In this document: in pieces, positions 1 through 8,169 of the stretch | Layout: each line of letters begins with the position of its first letter | Position numbering within the stretch: position 1 is the stretch's first letter | Source: G965230065 sp965230065 | GTDB lineage: Bacteria > Bacteroidota > Bacteroidia > Cytophagales > Cyclobacteriaceae | Assembly: GCA_965230065.1 (NCBI GenBank) | Contig: OZ245942.1 | Coordinates: 1,302,001 to 1,366,000 of the forward strand | DNA length: 64,000 nucleotides | Direction of reading: 5' to 3' | The notes under the pieces: generated by a model | The model's database searches: none | What the model was told of the DNA's origin: nothing | The model's input: only the letters and a program-made list of their open reading frames with translations | Program-made: the position numbers and the translations under genes

Positions 1-1213
1 ATGAAATCTTCACCAGCATAGAATCAAAGAAAGGGGAAATTTTTACGCCGGGGTAAGAGCTTCCTTCATCCAGACGGATGCCAAACCCACCCGCGTTCCG
101 GTAGGCGATGATGGTGCCGTAATCGGGGCGGAAATTGTCTTTTGGGTCTTCGGTAGTAATGCGGCACTGAATAGCGAACCCGTTGCATTGCACATCTTCC
201 TGAGAGCGGATATAAATGCGGGGGTCATCCAGCGGATAGCCCCGGGCAATCAGGATTTGGGAGCGTACAATGTCAATGCCTGTGATTTCTTCGGTAATGG
301 TGTGCTCTACCTGTATGCGGGTATTCACCTCAATAAAGTAGATGTTTTTACTTTTATCAATAAGAAATTCCGCAGTACCTACATTATTATATTCTACATG
401 ATTGGCTATTTTCAGGGCATATGCGCATATTTTATCCCGGGTTTTTTCATCCAAAGAAGGCGCCGGGGCTACTTCTACCACTTTTTGAAATCGCCTTTGT
501 ACCGAGCAGTCCCGCTCATAAAGGTGTACCACATTGCCATAGTTATCGCCCATGAGTTGCACTTCAATGTGCTTGGGTTCTTCAATGTATTTTTCCATGA
601 AGATGGTATCATTCCCAAACGCTTTGCCCGCTTCGTTCCGGGCATCGTTGAAGGCAGATGCCAACGATTTTTTATCCCGTACTACCCGCATTCCTCTTCC
701 GCCCCCACCGGCAGCCGCTTTCAGCATGACCGGAAAACCAATGCGTTCGGCTTCTTTCAGTGCAATTTCGGCGGAAGTCAGCGCTTCTTTGCTGTCTTCT
801 ATGATGGGCACTTCGGCAGCAATGGCTACTTTTTTGGCCGATACCTTGTCGCCCAGCTTTTGCATTACTTCTGAGCGGGGGCCTACCCACAAAATGCCTT
901 CTTCCTCGCATCTTTTCGCGAATCGGATATTTTCAGACAAAAACCCGTAGCCCGGGTGGATAGCATCCACCCCGTGCTGTTTGGCCAGGCGAATGAGTTC
1001 CTCGATATCCAGGTAAGGCTTGAGGGGTTCATCGTCTTTCCCAATCTGGTAAGCTTCATCAGCTTTGTAACGGTGCAGGGAATACCGGTCTTCATAAGTA
1101 TAAATAGCAACCGTTCGGATGCGCAGTTCGGAAGCTGCCCGCAGCAGCCTGATGGCGATTTCGCCACGGTTAGCAACTAATATTTTATTGAGTTTACGAA
1201 GATGTACAGACAC
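1..1213 (-). CDS. pyc: Pyruvate carboxylase, N-terminal part (cut by window edge)
   Basis: The visible 404 residues form the biotin carboxylase part of a biotin-dependent carboxylase. It starts with KILVANRGEIAIR, has the ATP-grasp glycine loop KAAAGGGGRGMRVV, and has the catalytic stretch EVNTRIQVEHTITEE. The stretch after it (NFRPDYGTIIAYRNAGG, then SSYPGVKISPFFDSMLVKIS) is longer and more pyruvate-carboxylase-like than in acetyl-CoA carboxylase AccC. I therefore infer pyruvate carboxylase, which makes oxaloacetate from pyruvate. The carboxyltransferase and biotinyl domains that would prove it lie outside the window. The start is GTG at 1213, because an in-frame stop lies just upstream and no ATG lies between. 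A propionyl- or acetyl-CoA carboxylase subunit is the alternative. Confidence 0.8.
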   Translation of the reverse strand, partial: MSVHLRKLNKILVANRGEIAIRLLRAASELRIRTVAIYTYEDRYSLHRYKADEAYQIGKDDEPLKPYLDIEELIRLAKQHGVDAIHPGYGFLSENIRFAKRCEEEGILWVGPRSEVMQKLGDKVSAKKVAIAAEVPIIEDSKEALTSAEIALKEAERIGFPVMLKAAAGGGGRGMRVVRDKKSLASAFNDARNEAGKAFGNDTIFMEKYIEEPKHIEVQLMGDNYGNVVHLYERDCSVQRRFQKVVEVAPAPSLDEKTRDKICAYALKIANHVEYNNVGTAEFLIDKSKNIYFIEVNTRIQVEHTITEEITGIDIVRSQILIARGYPLDDPRIYIRSQEDVQCNGFAIQCRITTEDPKDNFRPDYGTIIAYRNAGGFGIRLDEGSSYPGVKISPFFDSMLVKIS

Positions 1214-1319
1214 GTTTGGATAGTTTTAATGGAGGATAATTCTGGTAAAGAGCAAAAAACTGTATTAAAAAAACAAATAAAAAAGAAAATAACGAAAATA
1301 TGTCTGAACCATTTGCCCC

Positions 1320-1383
1320 TTCTGCTGCGTTTAGGGTACATTACAGCCCTAATTTATTTATACCTGTTTTAAATTTAGCAGAA
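1320..1383. other. Nested inverted repeats upstream of hemA
   Basis: Outer arms TTCTGCT (1320-1326) and AGCAGAA (1377-1383) enclose an inner pair TTAGGG (1331-1336) and CCCTAA (1347-1352). The fold lies just upstream of the likely hemA promoter, so it would not be in the hemA transcript. It could be a protein-binding site or chance. The rest of the 243-base gap between pyc and hemA is A/T-rich with nothing else recognisable. Confidence 0.3.
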
Positions 1384-1419
1384 GCTTACGTAAAGTTTTT
1401 TAATTAGCGGTTTTACCTT

Positions 1420-1427
1420 TAATTTTG
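1420..1427 (+). promoter_or_regulatory. Candidate -7 box for hemA
   Basis: TAATTTTG matches the Bacteroidota -7 pattern TAnnTTTG and lies 29 bases before the hemA ATG. No clear TTTG is present at the usual -33 distance, so this is a half match only. Confidence 0.35.
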
Positions 1428-1456
1428 AATGTTTGAATTAGAAGAAGAGTAAAGTA

Positions 1457-2749
1457 ATGCACCACGACTTCAAGGCGATCACGCTGAATCACAAGCATGC
1501 CCCCCTTGCCATTAGGGAACTCGTAGCATTAGATGCAGAGGAGGCAGCCAGGCTTATCAAAAAAATCACCGAATTCACACCCGCACAGGATATTCTTATT
1601 CTGTCTACCTGCAATCGTACGGAAATTTATTACGCGGCCCCGGAAGATTTAAGCCATGAACTCATTAAGCTGATTGGCATTGAAAAAGGTATTACTGATA
1701 TTGCCCAACTTGACAGTTACTTTGCAAGGGTCAATAAAAGCATGGCTGCTGTCCGTCACCTGTTCCGGGTATCTATCGGACTGGAAGCCCTGGTGCTGGG
1801 CGATATGCAAATTTCCAATCAGGTGAAACGAGCCTACCAGCTTTCTGCTGATGAAAATGTGGCAGGGCCTTTTTTACACAGGCTAATGCACACCATTTTC
1901 TTTACCAGCAAGCAGGTGGTACAGGAAACTGCTTTGCGTGACGGGGCAGCTTCTGTTTCTTACGCGGCTTCAGCCCTGGCACTGGACCTGACAACTGAAA
2001 TACTCAACCCCAAAGTGCTGGTGATTGGCCTGGGCGAAATTGGGGCCGATGTGTGCCGGAACCTACGCGACAGCAACAACAGGCAAATTGACGGCTCAAA
2101 TATTTTTATTACCAACCGTTCTGCCGAAAAAGCGGAAGCTCTGGCTGTGGAATGTGGTTTTCAAACTTATCCGTTTGAGCAAATTGAAAAACTGATTGCA
2201 GATGTAGATGTAATCATTTCTGCCGTAGCATTGCCGCAGCCCCTCATTACCAAAGCCCTCATAGAAAATTACGACCTGCTGCGCTTTAAGTATTTCATAG
2301 ACCTTTCTGTGCCCCGTTCGGTTGAAGAGGGGGTTGAAAATGTGCCGGGTGCATTGGTGTATAATATCGACGACATCAAGAGTAAGGTAGACGAAGCACT
2401 GAACAAGCGAGTGGCAGCCATCCCACAGGTAGAAGCCATCATTGAAACAGCGCTGAAAGAACTGAAAAGCTGGACGCAGGAAATGGAGGTTTCGCCTACC
2501 ATCAAAAAGCTCAAAAATGCTTTGGAGCAAATTCGTCAGGAAGAAATGGCACGGTACCTGAAAAACCTCTCTACCGATGAAAGCCAGCGACTTGATGCCG
2601 TTACCAAAGGCATGATGCAAAAAATACTCAAATTACCCGTACTCCAGCTCAAAGCTGCCTGCAAACGGGGCGAGGCCGAAACCCTCATCGATGTGCTCAA
2701 CGATTTGTTCGATTTGGAAAAACAGCCGGAAAGCAAACCCAAACGCTAA
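1457..2749 (+). CDS. hemA: Glutamyl-tRNA reductase
   Basis: This is the first committed enzyme of C5-pathway tetrapyrrole synthesis. It reduces glutamyl-tRNA(Glu) to glutamate-1-semialdehyde with NADPH in the cytoplasm. At 430 residues the length is normal. The N-terminal catalytic domain carries the nucleophile in LSTCNRTEIYY (Cys52). The signature around LVLGDMQISNQVKRAY follows near residue 115. The NADPH-binding domain begins near VLVIGLGEIGADV (about residue 190). The C-terminal dimerisation helices start near residue 320. The gene stands alone, and the neighbouring genes on either side run the other way. The end is unambiguous, and the start MHHDFKAITLNHKHAP fits the family. Confidence 0.95.
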   Translation: MHHDFKAITLNHKHAPLAIRELVALDAEEAARLIKKITEFTPAQDILILSTCNRTEIYYAAPEDLSHELIKLIGIEKGITDIAQLDSYFARVNKSMAAVRHLFRVSIGLEALVLGDMQISNQVKRAYQLSADENVAGPFLHRLMHTIFFTSKQVVQETALRDGAASVSYAASALALDLTTEILNPKVLVIGLGEIGADVCRNLRDSNNRQIDGSNIFITNRSAEKAEALAVECGFQTYPFEQIEKLIADVDVIISAVALPQPLITKALIENYDLLRFKYFIDLSVPRSVEEGVENVPGALVYNIDDIKSKVDEALNKRVAAIPQVEAIIETALKELKSWTQEMEVSPTIKKLKNALEQIRQEEMARYLKNLSTDESQRLDAVTKGMMQKILKLPVLQLKAACKRGEAETLIDVLNDLFDLEKQPESKPKR

Positions 2750-2860
2750 ATTTTTTTGGAATTCTCTTGAACAAACACCTATTTATTAAAAAAGGGCGCC
2801 TTTTCATATACCTTCCTTCACAATAGGCATAGGCTACTTTCGGCAAATTTTCAGTTTTCT

Positions 2861-3589
2861 CTATACTTTTATTTCAGTAGCTTTCTGAGATTCCGTATCC
2901 AGTATCAATATTCCTTCTTGGATATTGCTGAGCTGTGCTAACAGTAATCCTTTGTCATTCCAGACAGACGACTTTCCTGCACATATATTTCCATCACAAG
3001 CTCCAATGCAGTTTGCCATCAGCACGGTTATGGAATATTGACGGGCAATTTCAGAGAGCCTACTGAGTGCCTTGTCAATACCGTTTACAGATTTTGCTAC
3101 ACTGGCAATGTAAATTTTTGCCCCCCTTTCTATGGCTTTTTTTGCATGAACAGGCACAGATATTTCATAACAAATAGCCGGTGCAATATGATTTTCGTCA
3201 ATGTACAGGCAAGTGATGTTTTGTCCGCTCACAAAAAATGCTTCTTCATCAGGATGTAAATACTTTTTTGAATAAACCTGCCTGGGTTTTTGGGGATAGA
3301 AAAGCAACATGCTTATACAAATTCCTTTATCGCTTTTTGTGGGCATGCCCACACCAATGGTTATTTGCCTGGCATTGGCAATGCTTTGAAAATCATCAAA
3401 CCGGGCGTCACCCGGCTCCATCGCTAATTCACTTGCAAGGGCAGGCTCATAGCCAGTCAGTGACAGCTCCGGAAAGATAATCATACCTGCATCATGCGAA
3501 ACAGCCAAATCGATCAACCTCTTATGATACGCAATATTCTTGTCAATATCACCTTTAAAAGGCCTGGTTTGGGCAATACAAATTTTCAT
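2861..3589 (-). CDS. Carbon-nitrogen hydrolase (nitrilase superfamily)
   Basis: This 242-residue protein has the family's Glu-Lys-Cys catalytic triad in order: Glu41 in IIFPELSLTGYE, Lys in VYSKKYLHPDEE, and Cys in APAICYEISVP. Enzymes of this group hydrolyse small amides or nitriles in the cytoplasm. The substrate cannot be told from the sequence. It lies 29 bases downstream of the epimerase-like gene on the same strand, so the two may share a transcript. The protein is somewhat short for the family (usually 260-300 residues) but looks complete, ending after an IQEGILILD strand. Confidence 0.85.
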   Translation of the reverse strand: MKICIAQTRPFKGDIDKNIAYHKRLIDLAVSHDAGMIIFPELSLTGYEPALASELAMEPGDARFDDFQSIANARQITIGVGMPTKSDKGICISMLLFYPQKPRQVYSKKYLHPDEEAFFVSGQNITCLYIDENHIAPAICYEISVPVHAKKAIERGAKIYIASVAKSVNGIDKALSRLSEIARQYSITVLMANCIGACDGNICAGKSSVWNDKGLLLAQLSNIQEGILILDTESQKATEIKV

Positions 3590-3618
3590 ATCTCTGAAAA
3601 TCAGTTTTTTTAACTGAA

Positions 3619-4449
3619 CTACAAAGCCAGTAAAGGATTGGGGTGTTTGAACTTATAACCCAACTCCTTTTTTAGCTTATCGCTATTAATTACTTTGAAA
3701 TTTCCTTTTTCTTTTCCGGCAAAAAGAGGAGGTGGTATGCCCATATCTTGCACTGCTGCTGTGTAAAACGCCTTTTTGGAAGGATGGACATCGGCACAGG
3801 CATTATACACTTCTCCCCAGCGTTCTTGCTTAATAATGGCTGATAAAACAGCTATGCAATCATCCAAATGAATTAAGTTGACAGGGGCTTCTCCATTGTT
3901 ATCCAAAGTTTTGCCTGATAAGAAGCGGCCCGGGTTGCGGTTGCTACCAAACAAGCCTGCAAACCGTACAATGGTGGCAGTGAAATTTGAGTTTTCCTTT
4001 AGCAAATTTTCCACTTGCAACAGGGCTTGCCCACTTTCCCTATCCGGGCTTCCGGCATCTTCCTCTTTCACCTCCCGGCTCAGGTTTGGATACACTGAAG
4101 TAGAGCTTACAAACAATAATTTACTGACTGGGGTATTATGCAAAGCATGGATGAGCGAACGCATTTGGGCAACATGAAAATCCACCACACCGGTACGTTT
4201 GCGACCGGGCGGCACATTTACCACCAAAATATCAGTATCAAAAAAAGAAGGATCGTAATTTTTATTAATCTCAGGGTTTAATTTGATAAGATAAGGCTCA
4301 ATACTATTTTCTTGCAACATTTTTATTTTTTCATTCCGGGTAGTGGCCCCTTTTACTGAATAGCCTTGCCCAATGAGGCTCGTAGCCAAAGGAAAGCCCA
4401 GCCAGCCACAGCCTAAAATACTTATCGGTGTTTTTGTTAACATAACCAT
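3619..4449 (-). CDS. NAD(P)-binding epimerase/dehydratase-like protein (YeeZ-type)
   Basis: This 276-residue extended short-chain dehydrogenase begins with a Rossmann nucleotide-binding loop (ILGCGWLGFPLATSL). It has a VNVPPG strand and a LLFVSSTSVYPNL segment where the family places its catalytic Ser and Tyr. The C-terminal half (RFAGLFG, NLIHLDDC, YNACAD) is typical of NAD-dependent epimerases. The substrate is unknown. ATG codons at 4449 and 4443 are both possible starts. It is divergent from rimK, with 45 bases between them, and it precedes the carbon-nitrogen hydrolase gene in the same direction. Confidence 0.8.
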   Translation of the reverse strand: MVMLTKTPISILGCGWLGFPLATSLIGQGYSVKGATTRNEKIKMLQENSIEPYLIKLNPEINKNYDPSFFDTDILVVNVPPGRKRTGVVDFHVAQMRSLIHALHNTPVSKLLFVSSTSVYPNLSREVKEEDAGSPDRESGQALLQVENLLKENSNFTATIVRFAGLFGSNRNPGRFLSGKTLDNNGEAPVNLIHLDDCIAVLSAIIKQERWGEVYNACADVHPSKKAFYTAAVQDMGIPPPLFAGKEKGNFKVINSDKLKKELGYKFKHPNPLLAL

Positions 4450-4494
4450 AAAAATATTAAATTATAGGGATTTACTAAACTTAAACCAAATCCC

Positions 4495-5376
4495 ATGAAA
4501 ATTGCAGTACTTTCCAGAAACCCGAAACTTTACTCTACCCAAAGGCTTATAGAAGCAGGCACAGAAAGGGGACACGAGATGATGGTGGTAGACCATTTAA
4601 AATGTAACATTGAGATAGAAAGAAGAAGCCCCAAAATATTTTATAAAGGTAATTACCTGAACGACATCCATGCCATCATTCCAAGAATCGGCGCTTCGGT
4701 CACTTTTTACGGCACGGCTGTAGTACGGCAATTTGAAATGATGAAGGTTTTCTCCACTACCGAATCTGTAGCTTTGGTAAGGTCCCGTGACAAGCTTCGC
4801 AGTTTGCAAATTTTGTCACGGGCCGGGCTGGGCTTACCCAAAACGGTTTTCACCAACTATGCAAAAGAAGTGGATCAGGTTGTGGAGAGCGTAGGGGGTG
4901 CTCCTTGTGTAGTAAAGCTCCTGGAAGGAACGCAGGGGCTGGGCGTAGTGTTGGCAGAAACCCAAAAAGCAGCCGAATCGGTTGTAGAAGCCTTTAATGG
5001 CCTAAAAGCCAGGGTGATTATTCAGGAGTTTATCAAAGAAGCGAAGGGGGCTGATATCAGGGTGTTTGTGATTGGGGAAAATGTGGTAGGGGCCATGAAA
5101 AGACAGGGAAAAGAAGGAGAGTTTCGTTCCAATTTGCACCGGGGCGGTACGGCGGAGGTTATCAGCTTATCTGACGAGGAAGAACGGGCCGCTATAAAAG
5201 CTGCTAAAGCCATGGGACTGGGCGTGGCAGGCGTTGATTTGCTGCAATCCTCAAGAGGGCCGCTGATCCTTGAAGTCAACTCTTCTCCCGGCCTCGAGGG
5301 GATTGAAAATGCTACCGGAAAAAATATAGCGGGCGGGATTATCAAATATATAGAGCGGAACACCGATTTTGAGTAA
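4495..5376 (+). CDS. rimK: RimK-type ATP-grasp ligase (ribosomal protein S6 modification)
   Basis: This 293-residue ATP-grasp enzyme of the RimK family is known to add glutamates to the C-terminus of ribosomal protein S6. The visible marks are the start MKIAVLSRNPKLYSTQRLIEA, the segment IPRIGASVTFYGTAVVRQFE, the ATP-grasp loop LLEGTQGLGVVLAE, and metal-binding residues in GPLILEVNSSPGLEGIE near the end. Length and architecture match Escherichia coli RimK. It is a single gene divergent from the epimerase-like gene. Whether the substrate here is S6 is inferred from the family. Confidence 0.88.
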   Translation: MKIAVLSRNPKLYSTQRLIEAGTERGHEMMVVDHLKCNIEIERRSPKIFYKGNYLNDIHAIIPRIGASVTFYGTAVVRQFEMMKVFSTTESVALVRSRDKLRSLQILSRAGLGLPKTVFTNYAKEVDQVVESVGGAPCVVKLLEGTQGLGVVLAETQKAAESVVEAFNGLKARVIIQEFIKEAKGADIRVFVIGENVVGAMKRQGKEGEFRSNLHRGGTAEVISLSDEEERAAIKAAKAMGLGVAGVDLLQSSRGPLILEVNSSPGLEGIENATGKNIAGGIIKYIERNTDFE

Positions 5377-5749
5377 TGTAATGCCCGGCAGGTGATGAAG
5401 GTTAAAGTATATACACGTTGAATTTATGACCTAAATCCATGGCTCGGTGGCTCACAGGCCATTTGATATCAGTGTTTTTTTAACCGTTCTGTACCATAGC
5501 CCTCAGGTTAAAAATTAGCGATCTTTGCGTGTCCATAGCAAGCCTTTCGGTTAAACTTCATATGGCTTTCTTTTTACCGCAAGGCACGCAATGAATTACA
5601 GTAATTTTGTCAACTTTATTAAAAAAACTAATAAAAATACAACTCATTGACCTAACAAACTTGTTAGCCTGACAACTATGGTGTGCTACAGACCAAGTTT
5701 TATGTATTTGTGTATATACTCTAAGATGAGGACAGGTCAGGAATAAAGG
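5377..5749. other. Gene-free stretch between rimK and mscS
   Basis: No convincing reading frame, RNA gene or terminator is seen in these 373 bases. One inverted repeat is present, TTGCGTG (5525-5531) with CACGCAA (5585-5591). The two flanking genes are convergent, so the region may simply separate transcripts. Confidence 0.4.
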
Positions 5750-6625
5750 TCAATCCTTTAAAGAAGAATCTTTATCCCCGGATATGTTGATATCACTGCT
5801 CCTGAAATGCAAATCCCTTTGTGGGAAAGGTATTACTACACCATTTTCAGCAAACTTTTTGGTGATGGTTTTTCTGATGTCACTCTTTACCTGATCAATC
5901 CCAAACATTTCATCAGACCAGAAAAATAGCTCAAAATTCAGGGAAGAATTGCCAAAATTTATTAACCGGACAAAAGGTTGTCTTTCCTGATAGCAAAGCG
6001 GGTGTTCAACAGCACTTTCTGCCAGGATTTTGTAAACCAGGTCTACATCTGTACCATAAGCCACGTTTACCGTAATACTAAAACGCGCCCGTTCGTAGTT
6101 GTACGTCCAGTTAATTACTTTGTCAGTTACGATTTTTGAGTTGGGCAAAATTACGATAATCTCACTTCGGTCTATTGCAATGGAAGTCCTGAGGCCAATT
6201 TTTTGTACCCGCACCACCTTGCCATCTACTTCAAGAATGTCCCCAACTTTGATGGAACCTTCGATTAGCAAGATGATGCCCGACACAATATCATTGAACG
6301 TTTGCTGCAACCCCAGCCCAATACCCACCAGCAATGCGGCCGACCCAGCAATAAGAATTGTAACTTTTACTCCTACCGATTCCAGGGCTAAAACAATAAC
6401 AATTACCCAGATAAGGTATTTGATGATTTGAAAAAGGGCAAACTGGCTTCCGTGATCAAGTTTTTTGAATTTCCAGGTCCTGGTCAGGGCTTTTTTGATG
6501 CCCCAAAGAATGATGTTGGCAATCAGGAAATATATCAATAACCTGAGCAAGTCATACACGTTGAAAGCGTATTCACCCACTTCCAGGATATTGAACTCCA
6601 GTATTTTATTGATGATGTCGGGCAT
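5750..6625 (-). CDS. Small-conductance mechanosensitive channel (MscS family)
   Basis: This 291-residue inner-membrane channel would open under membrane tension to release solutes on osmotic downshock. N-terminal hydrophobic helices (VYDLLRLLIYFLIANIILWG, then YLIWVIVIVLALESVG and VTILIAGSAALLVGIGLGLQ) are followed by the conserved MscS pore/beta segment FNDIVSGIILLIEGSIKVGD. The beta domain follows (VRVQKIGLRTSIAIDRSEI, ILPNSKIVTDKVINWT), then a cytoplasmic alpha/beta domain ending in FPQRDLHFRSSD. The length is typical of short MscS proteins. Genes on both sides are separated from it by intergenic DNA, so it is probably monocistronic. Confidence 0.9.
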   Translation of the reverse strand: MPDIINKILEFNILEVGEYAFNVYDLLRLLIYFLIANIILWGIKKALTRTWKFKKLDHGSQFALFQIIKYLIWVIVIVLALESVGVKVTILIAGSAALLVGIGLGLQQTFNDIVSGIILLIEGSIKVGDILEVDGKVVRVQKIGLRTSIAIDRSEIIVILPNSKIVTDKVINWTYNYERARFSITVNVAYGTDVDLVYKILAESAVEHPLCYQERQPFVRLINFGNSSLNFELFFWSDEMFGIDQVKSDIRKTITKKFAENGVVIPFPQRDLHFRSSDINISGDKDSSLKD

Positions 6626-6645
6626 ATTGGAAAAAAGGTAATTGG

Positions 6646-6711
6646 AGACTTCGGAAGTTTACACAATTAATGCTTGCAATACGCATATATTATCCAAAAT
6701 TTCCGAAGTCT
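6646..6711. repeat. Perfect 11-bp inverted repeat between mscS and dctP-like gene
   Basis: AGACTTCGGAA (6646-6656) and TTCCGAAGTCT (6701-6711) are perfect complements 44 bases apart. They fill most of the gap between the TRAP-binding-protein gene and the mscS gene. They could be a terminator-like stem with a large loop, two copies of an operator, or the edges of a small repeat element. Confidence 0.45.
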
Positions 6712-6719
6712 ATTCTCTT

Positions 6720-7847
6720 TTATAAACTGATGCTTCCATAGTAAATTTTCTCGGTATACTGGGAAAAATCGCTTACCTTCTCCTGAAATGCCTTGTACGA
6801 ATCGTAGGCTTTTTTGCCCAGCGGGTCGTTGGCTATAATTTCGTTCACTACTTCCTTGCTGTTTTTGCGAAAAATATCCAGCACACTATCCGGGAATTTC
6901 TGAATTTCAACCTTCCCTTCTTCCTTGATTTTTTTCATGTAAACCGCATTCATGGCTTCTGCCTGGGCAAACATCCACCCATTCAGGCGGTAAGCAGCTA
7001 CCCGGATGATGGCCTGCAAATCGCTCGGTAATTCCTGGTATTTGGGCTTGTTGACCAGCAACTCCAGGGCGGTCCCGGGTTCATGCCAGCCGGGATAATA
7101 GTAATATTGGGCCACATCCTGAAAGCCCATGATGTAATCGTGGTAAGGGCCAATCCATTCGGTGGCATCTATCACGCCCCGCTCCAGGTTGGTATAAATT
7201 TCGCCTCCGGCAGAGAGCACCGCCGTACCGCCTGCCCGTGTAAATACTTTACCACCAATGCCCGGAATGCGCATTTTTAGTCCCTGAATATCTTCAACAG
7301 ACTTGATTTCTTTGTTGAACCACCCGCCCATTTGCATGCCTGTGTTGCCTGCCGGGAAAGGCTGTAAGTTGAAAGGAACGTAAGTTTCCTCCCAAAGACT
7401 CAAACCGTTGCCACTGATGAGCCAGTCGTTCATTTGCTGGGCATTCATGCCGAAAGGAACCGTGGAAAAAAACTGTGCTGCCGGAATTTTACCCGCCCAA
7501 TAATACGATGCACCATGGCCTAATTCAATGGCACCACTGCTCACGGCATCGAATACTTCCAGGGAAGGCACCAACTCTCCCCCACCATACACAGTTACTT
7601 CCATCCGCCCACCCGACATCTCTTTGATCCATTGGGCAAATAAGTTACACCCCTCCCCCAAAATAGGAAAGTTAGGAGACCAGGTGGTTACCATTTTCCA
7701 CTGATAAGCCTGATTAAAATTAATGTAAGGGGCTGACATTTTTTTCTCTTCGCTTTGGGGTGTACAGGCAGTACCGAGCAAGGGAGTAGAAGCAATAAGG
7801 GCAGCTGAACTTTGGGTTAAAAACTCCCTTCTTTTTACTTTTTTCAT
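6720..7847 (-). CDS. TRAP transporter solute-binding protein (DctP family), Tat-type lipoprotein
   Basis: This 375-residue extracytoplasmic binding protein belongs to a TRAP carboxylate transporter. The N-terminus has a twin-arginine pattern (KKVKRREFLTQSSAALI) followed by a Cys in LLGTACTP, which suggests a Tat-exported lipoprotein. The body is DctP-like: WSPNFPILGEGCNLFAQWI, VYGGGELVPSLEVFDAVSSG, MRIPGIGGKVFTRAGG and GVIDATEWIGPYHDY. The membrane partners DctQ and DctM are absent next to it, so it is either an orphan or works with a transporter encoded elsewhere. Related Tat-dependent proteins in the family bind 2-oxoacids, but I cannot assign the ligand here. Confidence 0.85.
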   Translation of the reverse strand: MKKVKRREFLTQSSAALIASTPLLGTACTPQSEEKKMSAPYINFNQAYQWKMVTTWSPNFPILGEGCNLFAQWIKEMSGGRMEVTVYGGGELVPSLEVFDAVSSGAIELGHGASYYWAGKIPAAQFFSTVPFGMNAQQMNDWLISGNGLSLWEETYVPFNLQPFPAGNTGMQMGGWFNKEIKSVEDIQGLKMRIPGIGGKVFTRAGGTAVLSAGGEIYTNLERGVIDATEWIGPYHDYIMGFQDVAQYYYYPGWHEPGTALELLVNKPKYQELPSDLQAIIRVAAYRLNGWMFAQAEAMNAVYMKKIKEEGKVEIQKFPDSVLDIFRKNSKEVVNEIIANDPLGKKAYDSYKAFQEKVSDFSQYTEKIYYGSISL

Positions 7848-8025
7848 GGGTTTGTTTTAGCGTGTTTCTGGTATAAATATATACTTCTGATGCAATGTAT
7901 TAAGAAGCTAACAATGAGCGGTTTATGTAATGTAAGTTTCTGAGGTAAAGCTAATAAAAATACCAAAACCGGATAATTTTTTATACTTCTTCGATGTGCC
8001 AAATTAGCACACAATTATCAAAAAA

Positions 8026-8073
8026 TGTGGATAACCCCCAAAAGTTATCCACAAATCAAGAGTTTATCCACAA
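8026..8073. other. Cluster of three perfect DnaA boxes
   Basis: TTATCCACA occurs at 8046-8054 and 8065-8073 on the plus strand, and as its complement TGTGGATAA at 8026-8034. Each is a perfect match to the bacterial DnaA box (TTATNCACA), and their centres are 19-20 bases apart. They lie in the 322-base gap between two divergent genes (the TRAP binding protein and the PAP2 phosphatase). An A/T-rich stretch (about 7940-8025) sits to the left and could unwind. This may be a replication origin or another DnaA-binding locus. No dnaA, gidA or parAB gene is in the window. Confidence 0.6.
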
Positions 8074-8169
8074 TTTCAAGACCAATTTGCACTTTCAGGT
8101 AGATTGGATCAAAATTTATTACAAAGGTCATTTTTATTTTTTCTAAGCATTTTTTACTTCTTTAGTTAT

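Noticed and set aside
188..874. Plus-strand open frame of 228 codons
   Set aside because: It is the antisense of the pyruvate carboxylase gene, whose frame encodes well-known biotin carboxylase motifs.
2790..2815. AAAAGGGCGCCTTTT as hemA terminator
   Set aside because: It is a palindrome without room for a loop, so it is not a convincing terminator.
8104..8169. TTG start giving 22 more residues to the PAP2 protein
   Set aside because: The ATG at 8170 gives a normal signal peptide and a better start.
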